A DNA stretch of 33,334 nucleotides from Butyriboletus loyo (Eukaryota; Basidiomycota; Agaricomycetes; Boletales; Boletaceae). The notes beneath the pieces are model-generated. The model ran no database searches, was not told the origin of the DNA, and saw nothing but the letters and a program-made list of their open reading frames with translations. Positions within the stretch are counted from its first letter, which is position 1; every line of letters begins with the position of its first letter. The position numbers and the translations under genes were made by a program. Location of the stretch: contig JBBPSI010000257.1 in the NCBI GenBank assembly GCA_038093515.1, positions 1 through 33,334 on the forward strand, written 5' to 3'. Shown piece after piece: positions 1 through 10,100 of the stretch.

Positions 1-206
1 TTCCTAATTGAGTCGCGAGAAGGAAAGTACAAATGAGGAAGGAATATTCCAGAGGATTCTGGAGTACGAAAGAAAGCGTGTCCGTGCGCAGGAAATGATG
101 ACTAAGCTAGAGCGGTTCATACTGCTCAAAGGGAACTAGCAAAAGGCTAGGCAAATGAAGTAGTCCAAGTGGTAATGGATGGAAAAAGTATACCACTACC
201 GTAACA
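1..206 (-). mobile_element. C-family LTR, 5' portion (window edge)
   Basis: Read on the minus strand this begins TGTTACGGTAGTGG at base 206 and follows the C1, C2 and C3 LTRs through the CTAGC/GCTAG hairpin and beyond, running off the window before the TATA region. It lies directly against the RNase H start of element B's pol, so a C-type element or solo LTR inserted into B. The five bases next to it are tactc; the other side is outside the window, so the target duplication cannot be checked. Confidence 0.88.
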
Positions 207-1986
207 TACTCCATTTGAAAGGAGTGTCCTTTTTTGTTAAATTATTGAGGGGTTGGGCAATCTCCGAAAAGCCCTTGATGAATCTTCGATAATAATTACA
301 GAGTCCCAGGAACGCTTGAACCTGTTTCAGATGCGAGGGTGTTGGCCAGTCTCAGATGGCATCTGTCTTCTTCGACTGCATTTCAACACCATTCCTGGAA
401 ACCATCATACCTAGAAAGTCTACTTTGTTCGAAGAGAATACACATTTTTCTGGTTTTACATATAGATCATTTTCTCGAAGGCGTTGGAGTACTTCTTTTA
501 CTTTTTCCTCATGCTCTGCCCTCGTTTTCCCTTTTGTGAATATCATAATGTCGTCAATATAAATAATGACGCAAGCATACATGTCATTGAAGATATCGTT
601 CATCATATTTTGGAAGGTGGGCGGAGAGTTGGTAAGCCCAAAGTACATGACGGTGGGTTCGTAAGCCCCGATTGGCGTAATGAACGCGGCTTTCCACTCA
701 TCTCCTTCCTTAATACGGATGTTATTAAATCCCCATCGGAGATCCAATGCAGTAAAGATATCGGCGCCTTTAAGCCTATCGATCAACTGCAGGATAAGGG
801 GTAACAGGTAACCGTTTTTAATGGTTCCGTCGTTTAGATATTGATAGTCCATGACCAATCGCTTGTCTCCTGTTTTCTTGGGAATAAAGAACACGGGGGC
901 CATCTGTGGTGACTTTGACAGTCTTATGTAACCCTTCTTTAATTCTTTTTCCACAAAACTCCGGATTTGGTCTTGTTCTTCATCGGACATGGGAATAACG
1001 CGGCCCTTTTTCGGTACAAAATCAGGTTTGAGATCTATTGCGTGATCCCATGGTTTCCGCTCAGGCATTCTTGCTGCCTCGTCCTCGGAGAAAACATCTA
1101 AGTAGTCGTGAAATACCGCAGGTACCTTTTCAGCAACTCCGGGCTCTATAGTACAGCAAGAAGTAAGGTTCGATGAAGAAATAGAATCTGCGATAACTTT
1201 ACAATAAGGGGAACAATGATTGAAAGAAATAGTTTTGAAACGCCAATCAATGTCTGGATTATGGCGTGCGAACCAATCGTAGCCAATAATCATTTGGTGA
1301 GAACCAAGAAGTGAAACATAAGCCTCAATGGCTTCGTAATGTCCATCAATCTCCATAAACAAGGAAGCTTTGTGCGTAATGCAACCTATTGCTCCTTTAG
1401 AGCCGTCGGCATTAATAACTTCCATGGATCTTGGTAACAGAATCAAATCAATTTTGTGTGTATCGCAATAGTTTTTGTCGATGAAGGTGTTAACTGCTCC
1501 CGTATCCAGCAAAGCCTTAAGCGAACGAGTTCGCCAAGTAGCGTTTGACTGGTAAGTGATTTTCACCACCGGGGAATAATCTCCACCGAACATCAAAGAA
1601 GATTTTGTAGGGGCTTTATAATTAGAAGAGGAAGAAAGCGAAGATCGCGTGTTCATTTGTCTCAAAAGAGAATTAAGCACGCTCTTTCCCGGCACCGAGC
1701 TCCCAATTGGAGACTCTCTTTCGGGTTCTATAGAGATATTTGTTATACATGGAAGAGAATCATCATCCCCTTCGTAATCAATCAATCCGGGAACATCTAC
1801 GCTTACATCCGAAGACGAATTCGTAAACACCGAACTAATCGACAACTCAGGTTCCTTATCTAAAAGTTCATTTTCGTCTACGTTATAGTCCGAAAATGTA
1901 GATAGTGAAGAGAAAGAATTTCGAAAAGAAGAAGAAATATTGTTCCGTCCCTTAGACACCCCTGCACTAAGCGACTTCTCTATTTT
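207..1986 (-). pseudogene. pol: Element B pol: protease, reverse transcriptase, start of RNase H (truncated)
   Basis: Ty3/gypsy polyprotein fragment that would process Gag-Pol and copy element RNA in cytoplasmic particles. Numbering from the GTG at 1959: a Ser/Asp-rich linker; aspartic protease motif LLDTG at about 151-155; reverse transcriptase from about 330 with FFIPKKTGDKR and the catalytic YIDD box at 467-470. There is no ATG at the head of the frame. It lies in the -1 frame relative to gag and opens directly behind a slippery heptamer, so it is best read as a Gag-Pol fusion. A TGA at 352-354 breaks the frame where an Arg codon is likely, probably CGA to TGA. The same frame continues downstream with [11 protein letters not shown] and is cut at 207 by the C-type LTR. 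RNase H, integrase and the 3' LTR are absent from the window. Confidence 0.9.
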
Positions 1987-3176
1987 AAAGACCGCGCGGC
2001 CTTTTCCTTTGCTTCACAAGCGAATAAATCCGCCCAGTAAGCTCTAGCGTCTTCTCCCATGTACGCGGCACACTGGGAGGTTTCTCCTTGTTGTGGTGCT
2101 CCAACCACAGGTGGTGCCGGTAAAGGCCTTGACTGATAATTGTTTGGAGGGGTTACCTCCGCGGAGTTGACTGGAACCCATCCTTGTACGTAAGTCCCGT
2201 CAGCTTGCTGAATCCATTGCTGCCGTACTTTCGGGCGAGCGTTGGAACCGGCTTTGTCCCGACGGTTAGGGTTCTGGGGACAATTGGGGCGGATATGCCT
2301 GACGTTGCCGCAGCCAAAACAAGTCCTAGTTTCGGGACCTGATTGCTGGGCACTAAGATCCATCGGGGCACCACGCCCTGGCTGAGTCCTGACAGCAGTA
2401 TAGCCGGGAGGAGGTCCTTTAGGAGCCGGGTAACTCCATTGCGGCTGTTGGGAATAAGGGCGCCATTGTTGGGCTTGCCCGTTTCCCCTTTCAGCCTGCA
2501 TCTGCTCGAAGACTCGGCCCATCCTCCGAATTTCCTCTGTAAGGAGGGAGAAATCCGTCAACGTATCTTCGTCGACAGTCAAGCAAACCTGCTTGTAAAT
2601 TTCGTACTTTACAGCACGCTTGAGGAGTTCTAGAGCATGTTTCGGCTCGCACTCCGATTGTCGATAGAGGACCTTGAACCTCTCGAGGAATCCATCGATT
2701 TGTTGTTGCCCCTGGGTAAGGGCCGTTAATTTGATCAACGCCTGATGTGCCAAGACGTCGATCTGGAAGTGACTCTGTATGGTGTCCTGAAGGTTGTCCC
2801 AATCGGGCCATGCCAGATCTCCCTTTTTTCCCCTAGGTCTATCTTTGGGGTCGATGTATTTTTCCTCGTCAGTGACGTAGTCTTCTAAGAGGATTTGAGA
2901 AAAGTCTTGGCCCTTTCCCTTAATGCGGCTAAGAACTGCCACGGTCCAGAGTTTGTCAGTCTTCCAATTATTGACAGAGACCCAGACCTTGAGGGAGGTC
3001 CACCAGTGGTGGAACTTTTCCCGATCGCCATCCCATTCTCCTGGGTCAGCAACCTTCTTTGAAATTCCTCCTTGCTGATCTTTTTCCATCCACTGCACAA
3101 AGAGGGCATGCAGGGTTTGGTCGTCGAATCCTGGGGTGGGGGCATGTGGAGTGTGGGAAGGCCCTGGATCTGACAT
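1980..3176 (-). CDS. gag: Element B Gag (capsid/nucleocapsid)
   Basis: Structural polyprotein of a Ty3/gypsy element, 398 aa and intact. It packages element RNA into virus-like particles. The N-terminal half has the Trp-rich, helical retrotransposon Gag pattern (GEWDGDREKFHHWWTSLK near 46-63, then FLERFKVLYRQ). A Pro/Gln-rich linker follows, then one canonical CCHC zinc knuckle, CFGCGNVRHIRPNC, at about 285-298 (C-X2-C-X4-H-X4-C). The ATG at 3176 is the first of the frame and has A at -3. The stop codon touches the frameshift heptamer that gives access to pol. It shares little sequence with the C-family Gag, so B is a different lineage. Its intact frame beside a broken pol suggests modest age. 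Confidence 0.9.
   Translation of the reverse strand: MSDPGPSHTPHAPTPGFDDQTLHALFVQWMEKDQQGGISKKVADPGEWDGDREKFHHWWTSLKVWVSVNNWKTDKLWTVAVLSRIKGKGQDFSQILLEDYVTDEEKYIDPKDRPRGKKGDLAWPDWDNLQDTIQSHFQIDVLAHQALIKLTALTQGQQQIDGFLERFKVLYRQSECEPKHALELLKRAVKYEIYKQVCLTVDEDTLTDFSLLTEEIRRMGRVFEQMQAERGNGQAQQWRPYSQQPQWSYPAPKGPPPGYTAVRTQPGRGAPMDLSAQQSGPETRTCFGCGNVRHIRPNCPQNPNRRDKAGSNARPKVRQQWIQQADGTYVQGWVPVNSAEVTPPNNYQSRPLPAPPVVGAPQQGETSQCAAYMGEDARAYWADLFACEAKEKAARSLK
1983..1989 (-). promoter_or_regulatory. -1 programmed frameshift site of element B
   Basis: On the minus strand gag ends TCT TTA AAA TAG. The heptamer T TTA AAA is phased correctly for tandem -1 slippage (X XXY YYZ) and sits immediately before the gag stop. 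After the slip, reading continues ATA GAG AAG straight into the open pol frame. The position, phase and absence of a pol ATG agree. I have not folded the downstream RNA for a stimulatory structure. Confidence 0.82.
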
Positions 3177-3709
3177 TCTTTTTTTGTCATCAACCGGGAA
3201 ATCTTCAGTTTCAGAACCCAGATTGATTTAGTTCCAAGTTTGTTGATCCCACTCGTGATCGGAAAGTTCACCGTCACCTTGGGGGTGTTGTATGGTGGGG
3301 AAAGAAAGTTTGGCAGTGAATTTGTTTCGGTTAAAGGATAGGGTAATGGTATAAGGTTGAGTTTGTTTTGTGATGATTGTTTTGAAAACATTGAGCGCGA
3401 TTATGAGAGTGGTAATGAAAATGATATAGGTGGCGATTGTGGTAAAGACGAAAACTCCAAAGTAGTTCATTGGCAAGTTTTAATTTTCTTCGGCAAAAAC
3501 TGGTTTTCTTCGGCAAAAACAAAAGCTACGAGATATAGTCTTCCTTACTGTCCCCTATCTTCCAAAGGAACTCTGGGGAATTCTACAGCAAGTAGAGCGA
3601 AGGAAATATTTTTTCGAATGGAGGTAGTATCTCCGACGAAGTCTAGTTCAGTAATGGACCAAAACGGGTAAAGTTTTTACTACGATTATTTGACAAATGA
3701 TGTCGAAGG
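3177..3709 (-). other. Element B 5' leader
   Basis: Untranslated stretch between the primer site and gag, A/T-rich compared with gag. It contains a possible 82-codon minus-strand frame at 3228-3476 with a hydrophobic stretch near its N-terminus (VFVFTTIATYIIFITTLIIAL). I see no homology or second copy to support it as a gene; it could act as an upstream ORF. No other feature seen. Confidence 0.6.
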
Positions 3710-3729
3710 GTTTTTTCTTCTACCTCCCA
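3710..3729 (-). other. Element B primer binding site (tRNA-type)
   Basis: The base after the LTR's terminal TAACA begins TGGGAGGTAGAAG on the minus strand. A primer site that starts TGG right at the LTR edge is the usual sign of priming by the CCA end of a tRNA. Which tRNA is not determined. This contrasts with the C family, whose site lacks TGG. Confidence 0.65.
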
Positions 3730-4592
3730 TGTTACCACAGGGACTACTTGGAGAATTGCTCAGCCAAAGGGATTTGGGGGTCCCTAAGTCGCACTTCGCA
3801 AATCAGGCTTGACCCTGACGCGGACTAACAACTCCAAAGGGAGCGTCTGAGAATGAATTTTACAGGTGCTACTGCCGAGACACAAAGACTGCTCTTCCGA
3901 GAAGCTCCCCTAAAGGCACGGGGGTAAAACGAAATTGAAAACTGGAGAACGCCCAGTAACGATCCTTAACCCTGGATTCCAGGTATGGTTTCCTAAGCAG
4001 AAAGACTGCTCCTTCAAGCAGAAGCCTACTGGTATGTGCAATGGAAACTATCCCTGCCCTGGGAACCGGGTGTGTATCAGAAGCTTTAACCAAGTGTTAC
4101 GAGACAACGGAGTTATCAAGTGGCACACAGGGTTCCGCAACTGTTGCAGTACTACACAAGTACTGGCAATGGTAATGAGGATAGCTCAGACCTTAATCTT
4201 CTCAACTGTTGCCAGCGAATAAGACAAGTGGTTAAAGCTAGGGAATCCTAGCCGCAACCACAAGCCCTTTTATATTACAGGAGAATGTGCACAGACCATG
4301 CAGCGCGTGAGACTAATTACTATTCATGTACATATGAAGAAGTCACAAGTCGACGATGATTGGAAATAGAAGTTGACTGCGATCAAAAAGAAGAGAAGCA
4401 AACAGAGATTAAATACATGAGGCATGACGTCATAGAGTCTGGGCCAGTCTGGACCATGACATCATATGCTTAGTCAGCCTGTGGTCACATGTATAATCCC
4501 ACGATCACGTGTGCTAGGTCACATGACCTTTGAAAGAGAAATATGATGAAGTCCGAACGCAAAAGATAGTTATAAGAGATATGATTATAACA
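3730..4592 (-). mobile_element. Element B 5' LTR (863 bp)
   Basis: Read on the minus strand it starts TGTTATAATC at 4592 and ends GTAACA at 3730, giving TGTTA/TAACA terminal inverted repeats, and is followed at once by a TGG primer site. TATAAAAG lies at 4274-4267, so U3 is about 300 bp and R-U5 about 550 bp. GGTCTGTGCAC starts at 4297, exactly 23 nt before TATA. A GCTAGG/CCTAGC hairpin surrounds the expected start of transcription. The outer five bases are cttat (4593-4597); the partner copy would be outside the window. The boundary was set from the repeat ends and primer site, because no second B LTR is available. Confidence 0.8.
4267..4297 (-). promoter_or_regulatory. Element B LTR promoter (GGTCTGTGCAC - 23 nt - TATA)
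   Basis: GGTCTGTGCAC begins at 4297 and TATAAAAG at 4274, a start-to-start spacing of 23 nt, the same as in the C and D LTRs. A CTAG lies 34-37 nt after the first base of TATA. Confidence 0.72.
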
Positions 4593-5057
4593 CTTATGGC
4601 TTGTCACTTTTCCTTAGATCTTTCAGTTCTATCATGACTACTGCGATATCTCTAAGTTGAGCCTTGCTCCTTATACTCTGCTTGCAATACTCTCACTCTC
4701 GTATTATCAGTGAGTCTTTCCACTGATAGGTTTACCCTTGCATCCTTTGTTGCCCTCAGTGTGCCTGCTTGGACTTTACCAATTCCGAAAGGTTATGAGC
4801 CCCGCTAGAGGCTTTTAATATAAACATCTGTTGATTCTCGATAATGTTTCCAGCCCTGCGGAACAAGAGTGCTATTGCTCTTGGTTTACTATGGGTACTC
4901 GCTTTCTTGAGTCTCATACTCGCTTCCATATGTGGTGCATCAAACATTATGTTCTTTAGCACACTATGGTTGCTAGCTGATTCTTTCATCATCGCATTAC
5001 GAATTGTTTTTCAGGATCACGATTTGACCTTACAATGGCATTCACTTACTCACCACC
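4593..5057. other. Sequence flanking element B; originally continuous with 15379 onward
   Basis: Not part of any repeat I can identify. It ends in ccacc (5053-5057), the target duplication of solo LTR D-a; the other copy is 15374-15378, so this stretch and gene X were neighbours before the nest formed. A plus-strand frame from ATG 4844 reads through a strongly hydrophobic segment (ALGLLWVLAFLSLILASICG and on), but it enters the LTR without homology and I do not call it a gene. Confidence 0.6.
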
Positions 5058-5126
5058 TGTTACAGTTTTACCCCTAAACGTACCCCGCCACTCGTTTTCC
5101 CATGCTCACACATCCCCGCCGCCCAT
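5058..5126 (+). mobile_element. Solo LTR D-a, left segment
   Basis: Outermost layer of the nest. It starts TGTTACAGTTTTACCCC, the sense-strand 5' end of D LTRs. It is flanked by target duplication ccacc (5053-5057 and 15374-15378) and split at 5126 by D-b, with duplication cccat (5122-5126 and 14639-14643). The rest of D-a is 14644-15373. Confidence 0.88.
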
Positions 5127-5343
5127 TGTTACGCTGGTAGCACACAATAGCTAGCAAGTGAGCACTTATAGGGGCTCGAGCCTAATGAGGAAACTAGCCG
5201 ACTCGCGTAGACAACGCTATCGGGTGTCTTGCAAAGCAAGTGTCGGCTAGATCTTGAGTGGTGGCGACCAGACGAGATCGAGCAGACTCTTATCGGCTTT
5301 ATCGGCAAGAGAAGGGTATACTGCTAGATTACTATGCACTTGG
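5127..5343 (-). mobile_element. Solo LTR D-b, segment 1 of 3
   Basis: D LTR in antisense orientation, so plus-strand reading begins with the U5 end TGTTACGCTGG. It is interrupted at 5343 by element C1 (target duplication cttgg, 5339-5343 and 13256-13260). It continues at 13261-13498 and 14327-14638. Confidence 0.88.
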
Positions 5344-5771
5344 TGTTACGGTAGTGGTCTACTTTTTCTCTCCATTACCGTTGGGACTGTTACATTCACC
5401 TAGCCTTTTGCTAGTTCCACTTGAACGGTAACAAACCATTCCAGCTTAGTCATCACTTCCCGCGCACGGACGCGTTTTCTTTCACACTCTGGAACATTCT
5501 AGAGTGTCTCTTCCTCATTTGTACTTTCGCTCTCGTGACTCGATTAGGGAGCATGGTCTGTGCGCAGACCTCAGTAGTATAAAGACTCTGTCTTTACACC
5601 TTGCACATTATCTAGTTCTACGCAGTAACCTGCTAGCAATTAGTTTCACTCCAGACTCTTAGTGTGCGCACTAAGACATAGTCTGAGACCCAGCTCAGAA
5701 ATGCTTCACGAGTCTCGAGGCCACTCCAGAGTGCCTCCTCGCTGTTCTAGTTGTTAGCGCTCAGCGTAACA
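5344..5771 (+). repeat. C1 5' LTR
   Basis: 428 bp, from TGTTACGG to GCGTAACA, matching the 3' LTR at 12828-13255. U3 carries a CTAGC-CTTTT-GCTAG hairpin (5400-5414). A second hairpin, GGTCTG-TGCG-CAGACC, lies just before the TATA box. U5 has CTTAGTG-TGCG-CACTAAG. Confidence 0.95.
5555..5583 (+). promoter_or_regulatory. C1 LTR promoter (GGTCTGTGCGC - 23 nt - TATAAA)
   Basis: GGTCTGTGCGC starts at 5555 and TATAAA at 5578. The proposed transcript start, ATCTAGTTCT at 5610-5619, is 32 nt after TATA and doubles as the self-primer. The same layout recurs at 17233/17256 in C2, 14027/14050 in D-c and 15081/15104 in D-a. Confidence 0.75.
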
Positions 5772-5785
5772 AAAGAACTAGATCT
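5772..5785 (+). other. C1 primer binding site, self-priming type
   Basis: Two bases after the LTR comes AGAACTAGAT (5774-5783), the exact reverse complement of ATCTAGTTCT (5610-5619), the likely 5' end of the transcript. There is no TGG start. This is the arrangement known from Tf1, where the 5' end of the element RNA folds back to prime its own reverse transcription. Confidence 0.75.
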
Positions 5786-6174
5786 TCCTCTCGCTTCTGC
5801 TTCCCAGCAGTAAAGCCGCCCTCCCCTCACCCACCATTTCCATCCAACGTCCCAGACACATCGGTCATTCTTTCCGCATTCCCTCCCCTGAACCGGAACC
5901 CATCATCGTCGACAACCCATCGCCGCCACACTCTCCTGCCCCGCCAAACCCTCAATCCCAGCTTTCCCCTTTGCCCCAGACGGACCCCGAACCCTCTTAT
6001 CAACCTGAGGACCAGGGTCTAGAGCAGGAAAACGAACCGGAACCCAGCGACGACGGATATCACAGTGATTGGCTCGACAGAACCCCACACATCTCCCCCC
6101 ACGTTTCCCGCTCCCCATCCCCACCGTATTACCCTCCCGCAGATCCATCTGACGACGAAGACGACAACAACGAT

Positions 6175-7047
6175 ATGTCTGATAAAAAGAATATCATTCC
6201 GAAGGACTTCTCCGGTCTCAACGAAGACGCATTGCAATGGCTCCTCGCCATGTGCACCTACTTTGCCGCCAACCAGACGGCGTTCCCCGACGACGAATCC
6301 AAAATCAATGCCCTCCTCATGAAAATGAGCGAAGGAAAAGGAAAGACGTTCTCTGAAGGATGGATGAGCCTCCTTCTAGACGGACACCCCACAGCACAAC
6401 AAAGAGAGTTCACGACAGTCTGCGAGGACTTCCACAGGGTCTTCCACCCCTTCGACGTAGGAGAGAGTGCCCGTATTGATCTGGGGAACCTCACTCAGAA
6501 CAAAGCCAACCGCAAGGATGGCTACGACACCTATGTCACGGAATTCCAGTTGCTCGCCACCAAGTCAGGAATCATCGATGAAAAGGCACTCATTGAGTGG
6601 TTCATCCACGGTCTCGATCCCCGCCTCACAGAGTCCGTTCTCTCCTGTGAGAAACCCCCTACCACGCTTGCCAGATGGGCCGAGAAAACATCCGCCTTCC
6701 ATGTGCAGCACAAGCGCATCGACGACCTCCGCGCCGGAAAACGATACATCCCCACGTTCTCCTCTTCCTCCAAACCCTCGACCAGCAGGAGGGACCCCAA
6801 TGCTATGGACGTCGATGCCGTCCGACTTACTCCAGTACAACGTGTGGAGTACATGAAGCAGAACAAGTGCTTCATCTGCCACCAAGTCGGCTGTCGCTCG
6901 ACCAACCACCCTCGTTCCCCTTGCAATGGACAGAATTCCCGAGGACCACCTCCCCATCCCCCTCGCAACCCTCAGCACGTGCGTGCCGCCATCGTCTCAC
7001 CCCCTGAACCTAAGCCCTCCCCACTCGTCGACTACCTGTCTGAGTAG
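6175..7047 (+). pseudogene. gag: C1 Gag (truncated)
   Basis: C-family Gag, 290 codons against 331 in C3. The first ATG of the frame is at 6175 (MSDKKNIIPKDFSGLNEDA), matching the starts in C2 and C3. A helical retrotransposon Gag core follows, with EFTTVCEDFHRVFHPFDVGE and DTYVTEFQLLATKSGI. Near residues 232-245 is CFICHQVGCRSTNH, which has the spacing of a retroviral knuckle but with the third and fourth ligands swapped (C-X2-C-X4-C-X4-H). TAG at 7045 (a Leu codon in C3) and TGA at 7054 end it early. The frame upstream of ATG is open for 131 codons, Pro/Glu/Asp-rich, and has no ATG. Confidence 0.88.
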
Positions 7048-7146
7048 AAAGGTTGAGGCACCCAACAAGAAGACGTCTTGAATGTCCTCAAGGCGTGCTT
7101 CAACGAAGATGAAGAAAAGCTGCCCGTCGCAGCAACCAAGGTGGCC

Positions 7147-10100
7147 AAAGGATTTTTAGAAAGGAGGGAAGTTTCGACGTCTTTGCCTCCTCATGTAATC
7201 GCCCCTGTAGTTTTATCAAACCCAAATGCGCAATCCATTTGAGTCCCAGTATCTTTATTCGCGCATGAAGGGGGACAAATCATCGACACATTCGCCCTGG
7301 TGGACAGTGGCGCAAGTGGATGTTTCATAGATCGCGATCTAGTGAAACGAAAGAAACTGCCGATGGAATGGCTACCCAAGCCACTTAGTGCCCAAAACGT
7401 GGACGGGTCGAACAACCAAAGAGGAGTTATACGATATAAAGTCACTGTCTCCATCAGGATTGGAGAAACCGAGGAGGAACGGAGCTTCCTAGTCCTCAAC
7501 ATTGGAAAGGAAAACATGATCCTGGGACTACCGTGGTTACAAGAAGCCAACCCGGTAATAGATTGGGCCACTGGCCATATCAATCTCCCGGATCAAATCA
7601 AGAAACCCCGACACGACTCCCCTCGGGCAATCGCACAGCGTTACCTGGTACAGTACCTGGACTTGGACCCAGACTCCAAGATCGCCAAGCTCTGGAAGAA
7701 GCGAGTAGACGCTTCAGCAAGGGACGCCTACCCTGTCAGAAAGGCCACCATCGTGACGGAGATCGCCGCCCAAGCAGTCAAGGAGGAAGCAGTTCTCCCA
7801 ACCCCATTCAAGTCCTTCGCGGACGTTTTTGACAAAAAGAACACTGAGGAATTACCCCCATCCCGATCTTTCGACCACGCCATTGACCTTGACAAAGACT
7901 TTGTCCCAAAAGTCGCCAAAGTCTACCCCTTGAACCTGAAAGAATCGGAAGCCTGCAAAGCTTTCGTCGAGGAACACCTCAAGTCAGGAAAGATCACTCC
8001 CTCGAAGTCTCCTCAGGCTGCCCCTTTCTTTTTCATATCAAAGAAGGATGGCTCGCTTTGCCCTTGCCAAGACTACAGGTACCTGAACCTGCACACCGTC
8101 AAAAACGCCTATCCCCTTCCCCTCAGCTCCGACCTCATGGACCGCCTCAAAGGCTCAAAGATTTTCACCAAGATGGATATCCGCTGGGGATACAACAATG
8201 TCCTCATCAAGCTGAACGACCGCTGGAAAGCAGCCTTCATCACTCCTCAAGGGCTGTTCAAGCCCACCATGATGTTCTTTAGACTTTGCAACTCCCCAGC
8301 CACGTTCCAAGCTCTGATGGACCACATCTTCAGTGACCTTATGGCGGAAGGATGGCTGATTATCTATATGGACGACCTTTTGATCCATTCCGCCACCACT
8401 GCCAAACATGAAGCGCGAACGATTCGAGTCCTCAAACGTCTTCGTGAACACAAATTATTTCTCAAACTGGAGAAATGTTCGTTCGACACTGAGGAAGTGG
8501 AGTACCTAGGGATGATGGTCAGAGAGGGTCAAGTCAAGATGGACCCCACCAAGCTGAAAGCCATTTGTGAATGGAATCCCCCCACCTCGGTGAAGGCTGT
8601 CAGGTCTTTCATTGGGTTTTGCAACTTTTATCGGAGATTCATACAGGACTTCTCCCATATTGCGAAGCCGCTGCACGACCTGACCAAGAAGAACTCCCTC
8701 TGGGCCTGGACCCCTGCCTGCGAAGCCGCATTCCAGGCAATAAAACAGTCATTCTTGAGGCAGCCTGTCCTCTCCATGCCCGATGTTACGAAGCCGTTCA
8801 CCGTCATGATGGACGCCTCCCTCACTGCTACTGGAGCAGTGCTCATGCAAAAGGATGTCAATGGCGACCTACATCCTTGTGCTTACCTGTCAAAGACGCT
8901 CTCGCCCGCAGAGCGCAATTACGATATCTATGATTGCGAGTTGCTCGTGGTCATCCACGCATTGGAGGAGTGGCGCCACTACCTGCAAGGTACTGGTCAT
9001 CAAGTGGAGATTCTCACCGACCACAAGAATCTCATGTACTTCCGCCAACCCAATAAATTGTCTCGCCGGCAAGCACGCTGGCTCATGTTCCTGCAGGATT
9101 TTGACCTGCATTTCCACCACATTCTGGGTATGCAGATGGGACCCGCCGATGCCCTGTCCCAACGCGACGACGTCGACACCTCTGCCGACAACCAAGAAGT
9201 CACTCTCCTCCCCGAAAATCTATTTGCCCGAAAGATTGACGTCACTCTCGCCGAAAAGATCGCTGCCTCGACCCCCAGTGATCCCATGATCAAGCAATGC
9301 ATGCAGGCCCTCTACGAAGACTCGCCCCTCTTCCCCAAAATGAATGCTGGCGATTGGGACTTTGATGGAAAGGAGTTATATTTCCACAAGAAACAGTATA
9401 TCCCTGAAGCCACACGTGTCGACCTCATCCGATCTCTGCATGAAAGTCCCGCTGGAGGTCACGGTGGCATCTTCCACACCCAGAATATGGTGCAACGCGA
9501 TTATTGGTGGCCAGGTGTTACGCTGATAGTGCACAATAACTAGCAGCGAGCACTTGACTAGGGGCTCGAGCCTAATGAGGAAATGGCCGACTCGCGTGAA
9601 TGACGCTATCAGGCTTCTGCAGAGCAAGTGTCGGCGAGATGTCATAAGGTGGCAACCAGACGAGATCGAGCTGAAGCTTATCGGCTCTATTGGCAGATGG
9701 GGTATACTGCTAGATTACTATGCACTTGGTAGATGCGTAGAATTAGCTAAAGAACTCGTACTAGTCTAAGTGCGAGTATATATACTAATACATATCGTGC
9801 ACAGACCGAGCTGTGCATGGCAGCGTATGGCAAAGGGTTATGAGGTCGTGTCGAGTCATAACGGCGAATGAAGGGGGCGGCAAAGTGCTGGTAATGAGGG
9901 AGCGAAGCTCTGAGTAAGATGGCGACATCGTCAGCGAATAGGAAGAGCTGAAGGCGAAGTGACGATGTCCATGAGGTGAGCCCCACAGGGCGAAGGGTGC
10001 GCGAACGGCGGAGCCCTTGGATACGGGTCTCGACGTGAAGGTACTGACACGTCGTAATCTAGTCACATGCTAGTCACGTGATGAACCAAATGTCATTGGA

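Noticed and set aside
3228..3476. 82-codon frame with a membrane-like segment in the B leader
   Set aside because: A/T-rich leader, no homologue or second copy in the window. Mentioned only as a possible upstream ORF.
4844..5077. Hydrophobic plus-strand frame starting MFPALRNKSAIALG
   Set aside because: It runs into solo LTR D-a, and after removing D-a it stops soon after without any recognisable domain. The hydrophobic stretch alone is not enough.
5127..5343. D LTR sense strand taken as the one starting TGTTACGCTG
   Set aside because: TATA, GGTCTGTGC and the GCGTAACA end line up with C only on the opposite strand, so the sense 5' end is TGTTACAGTTTTACC.
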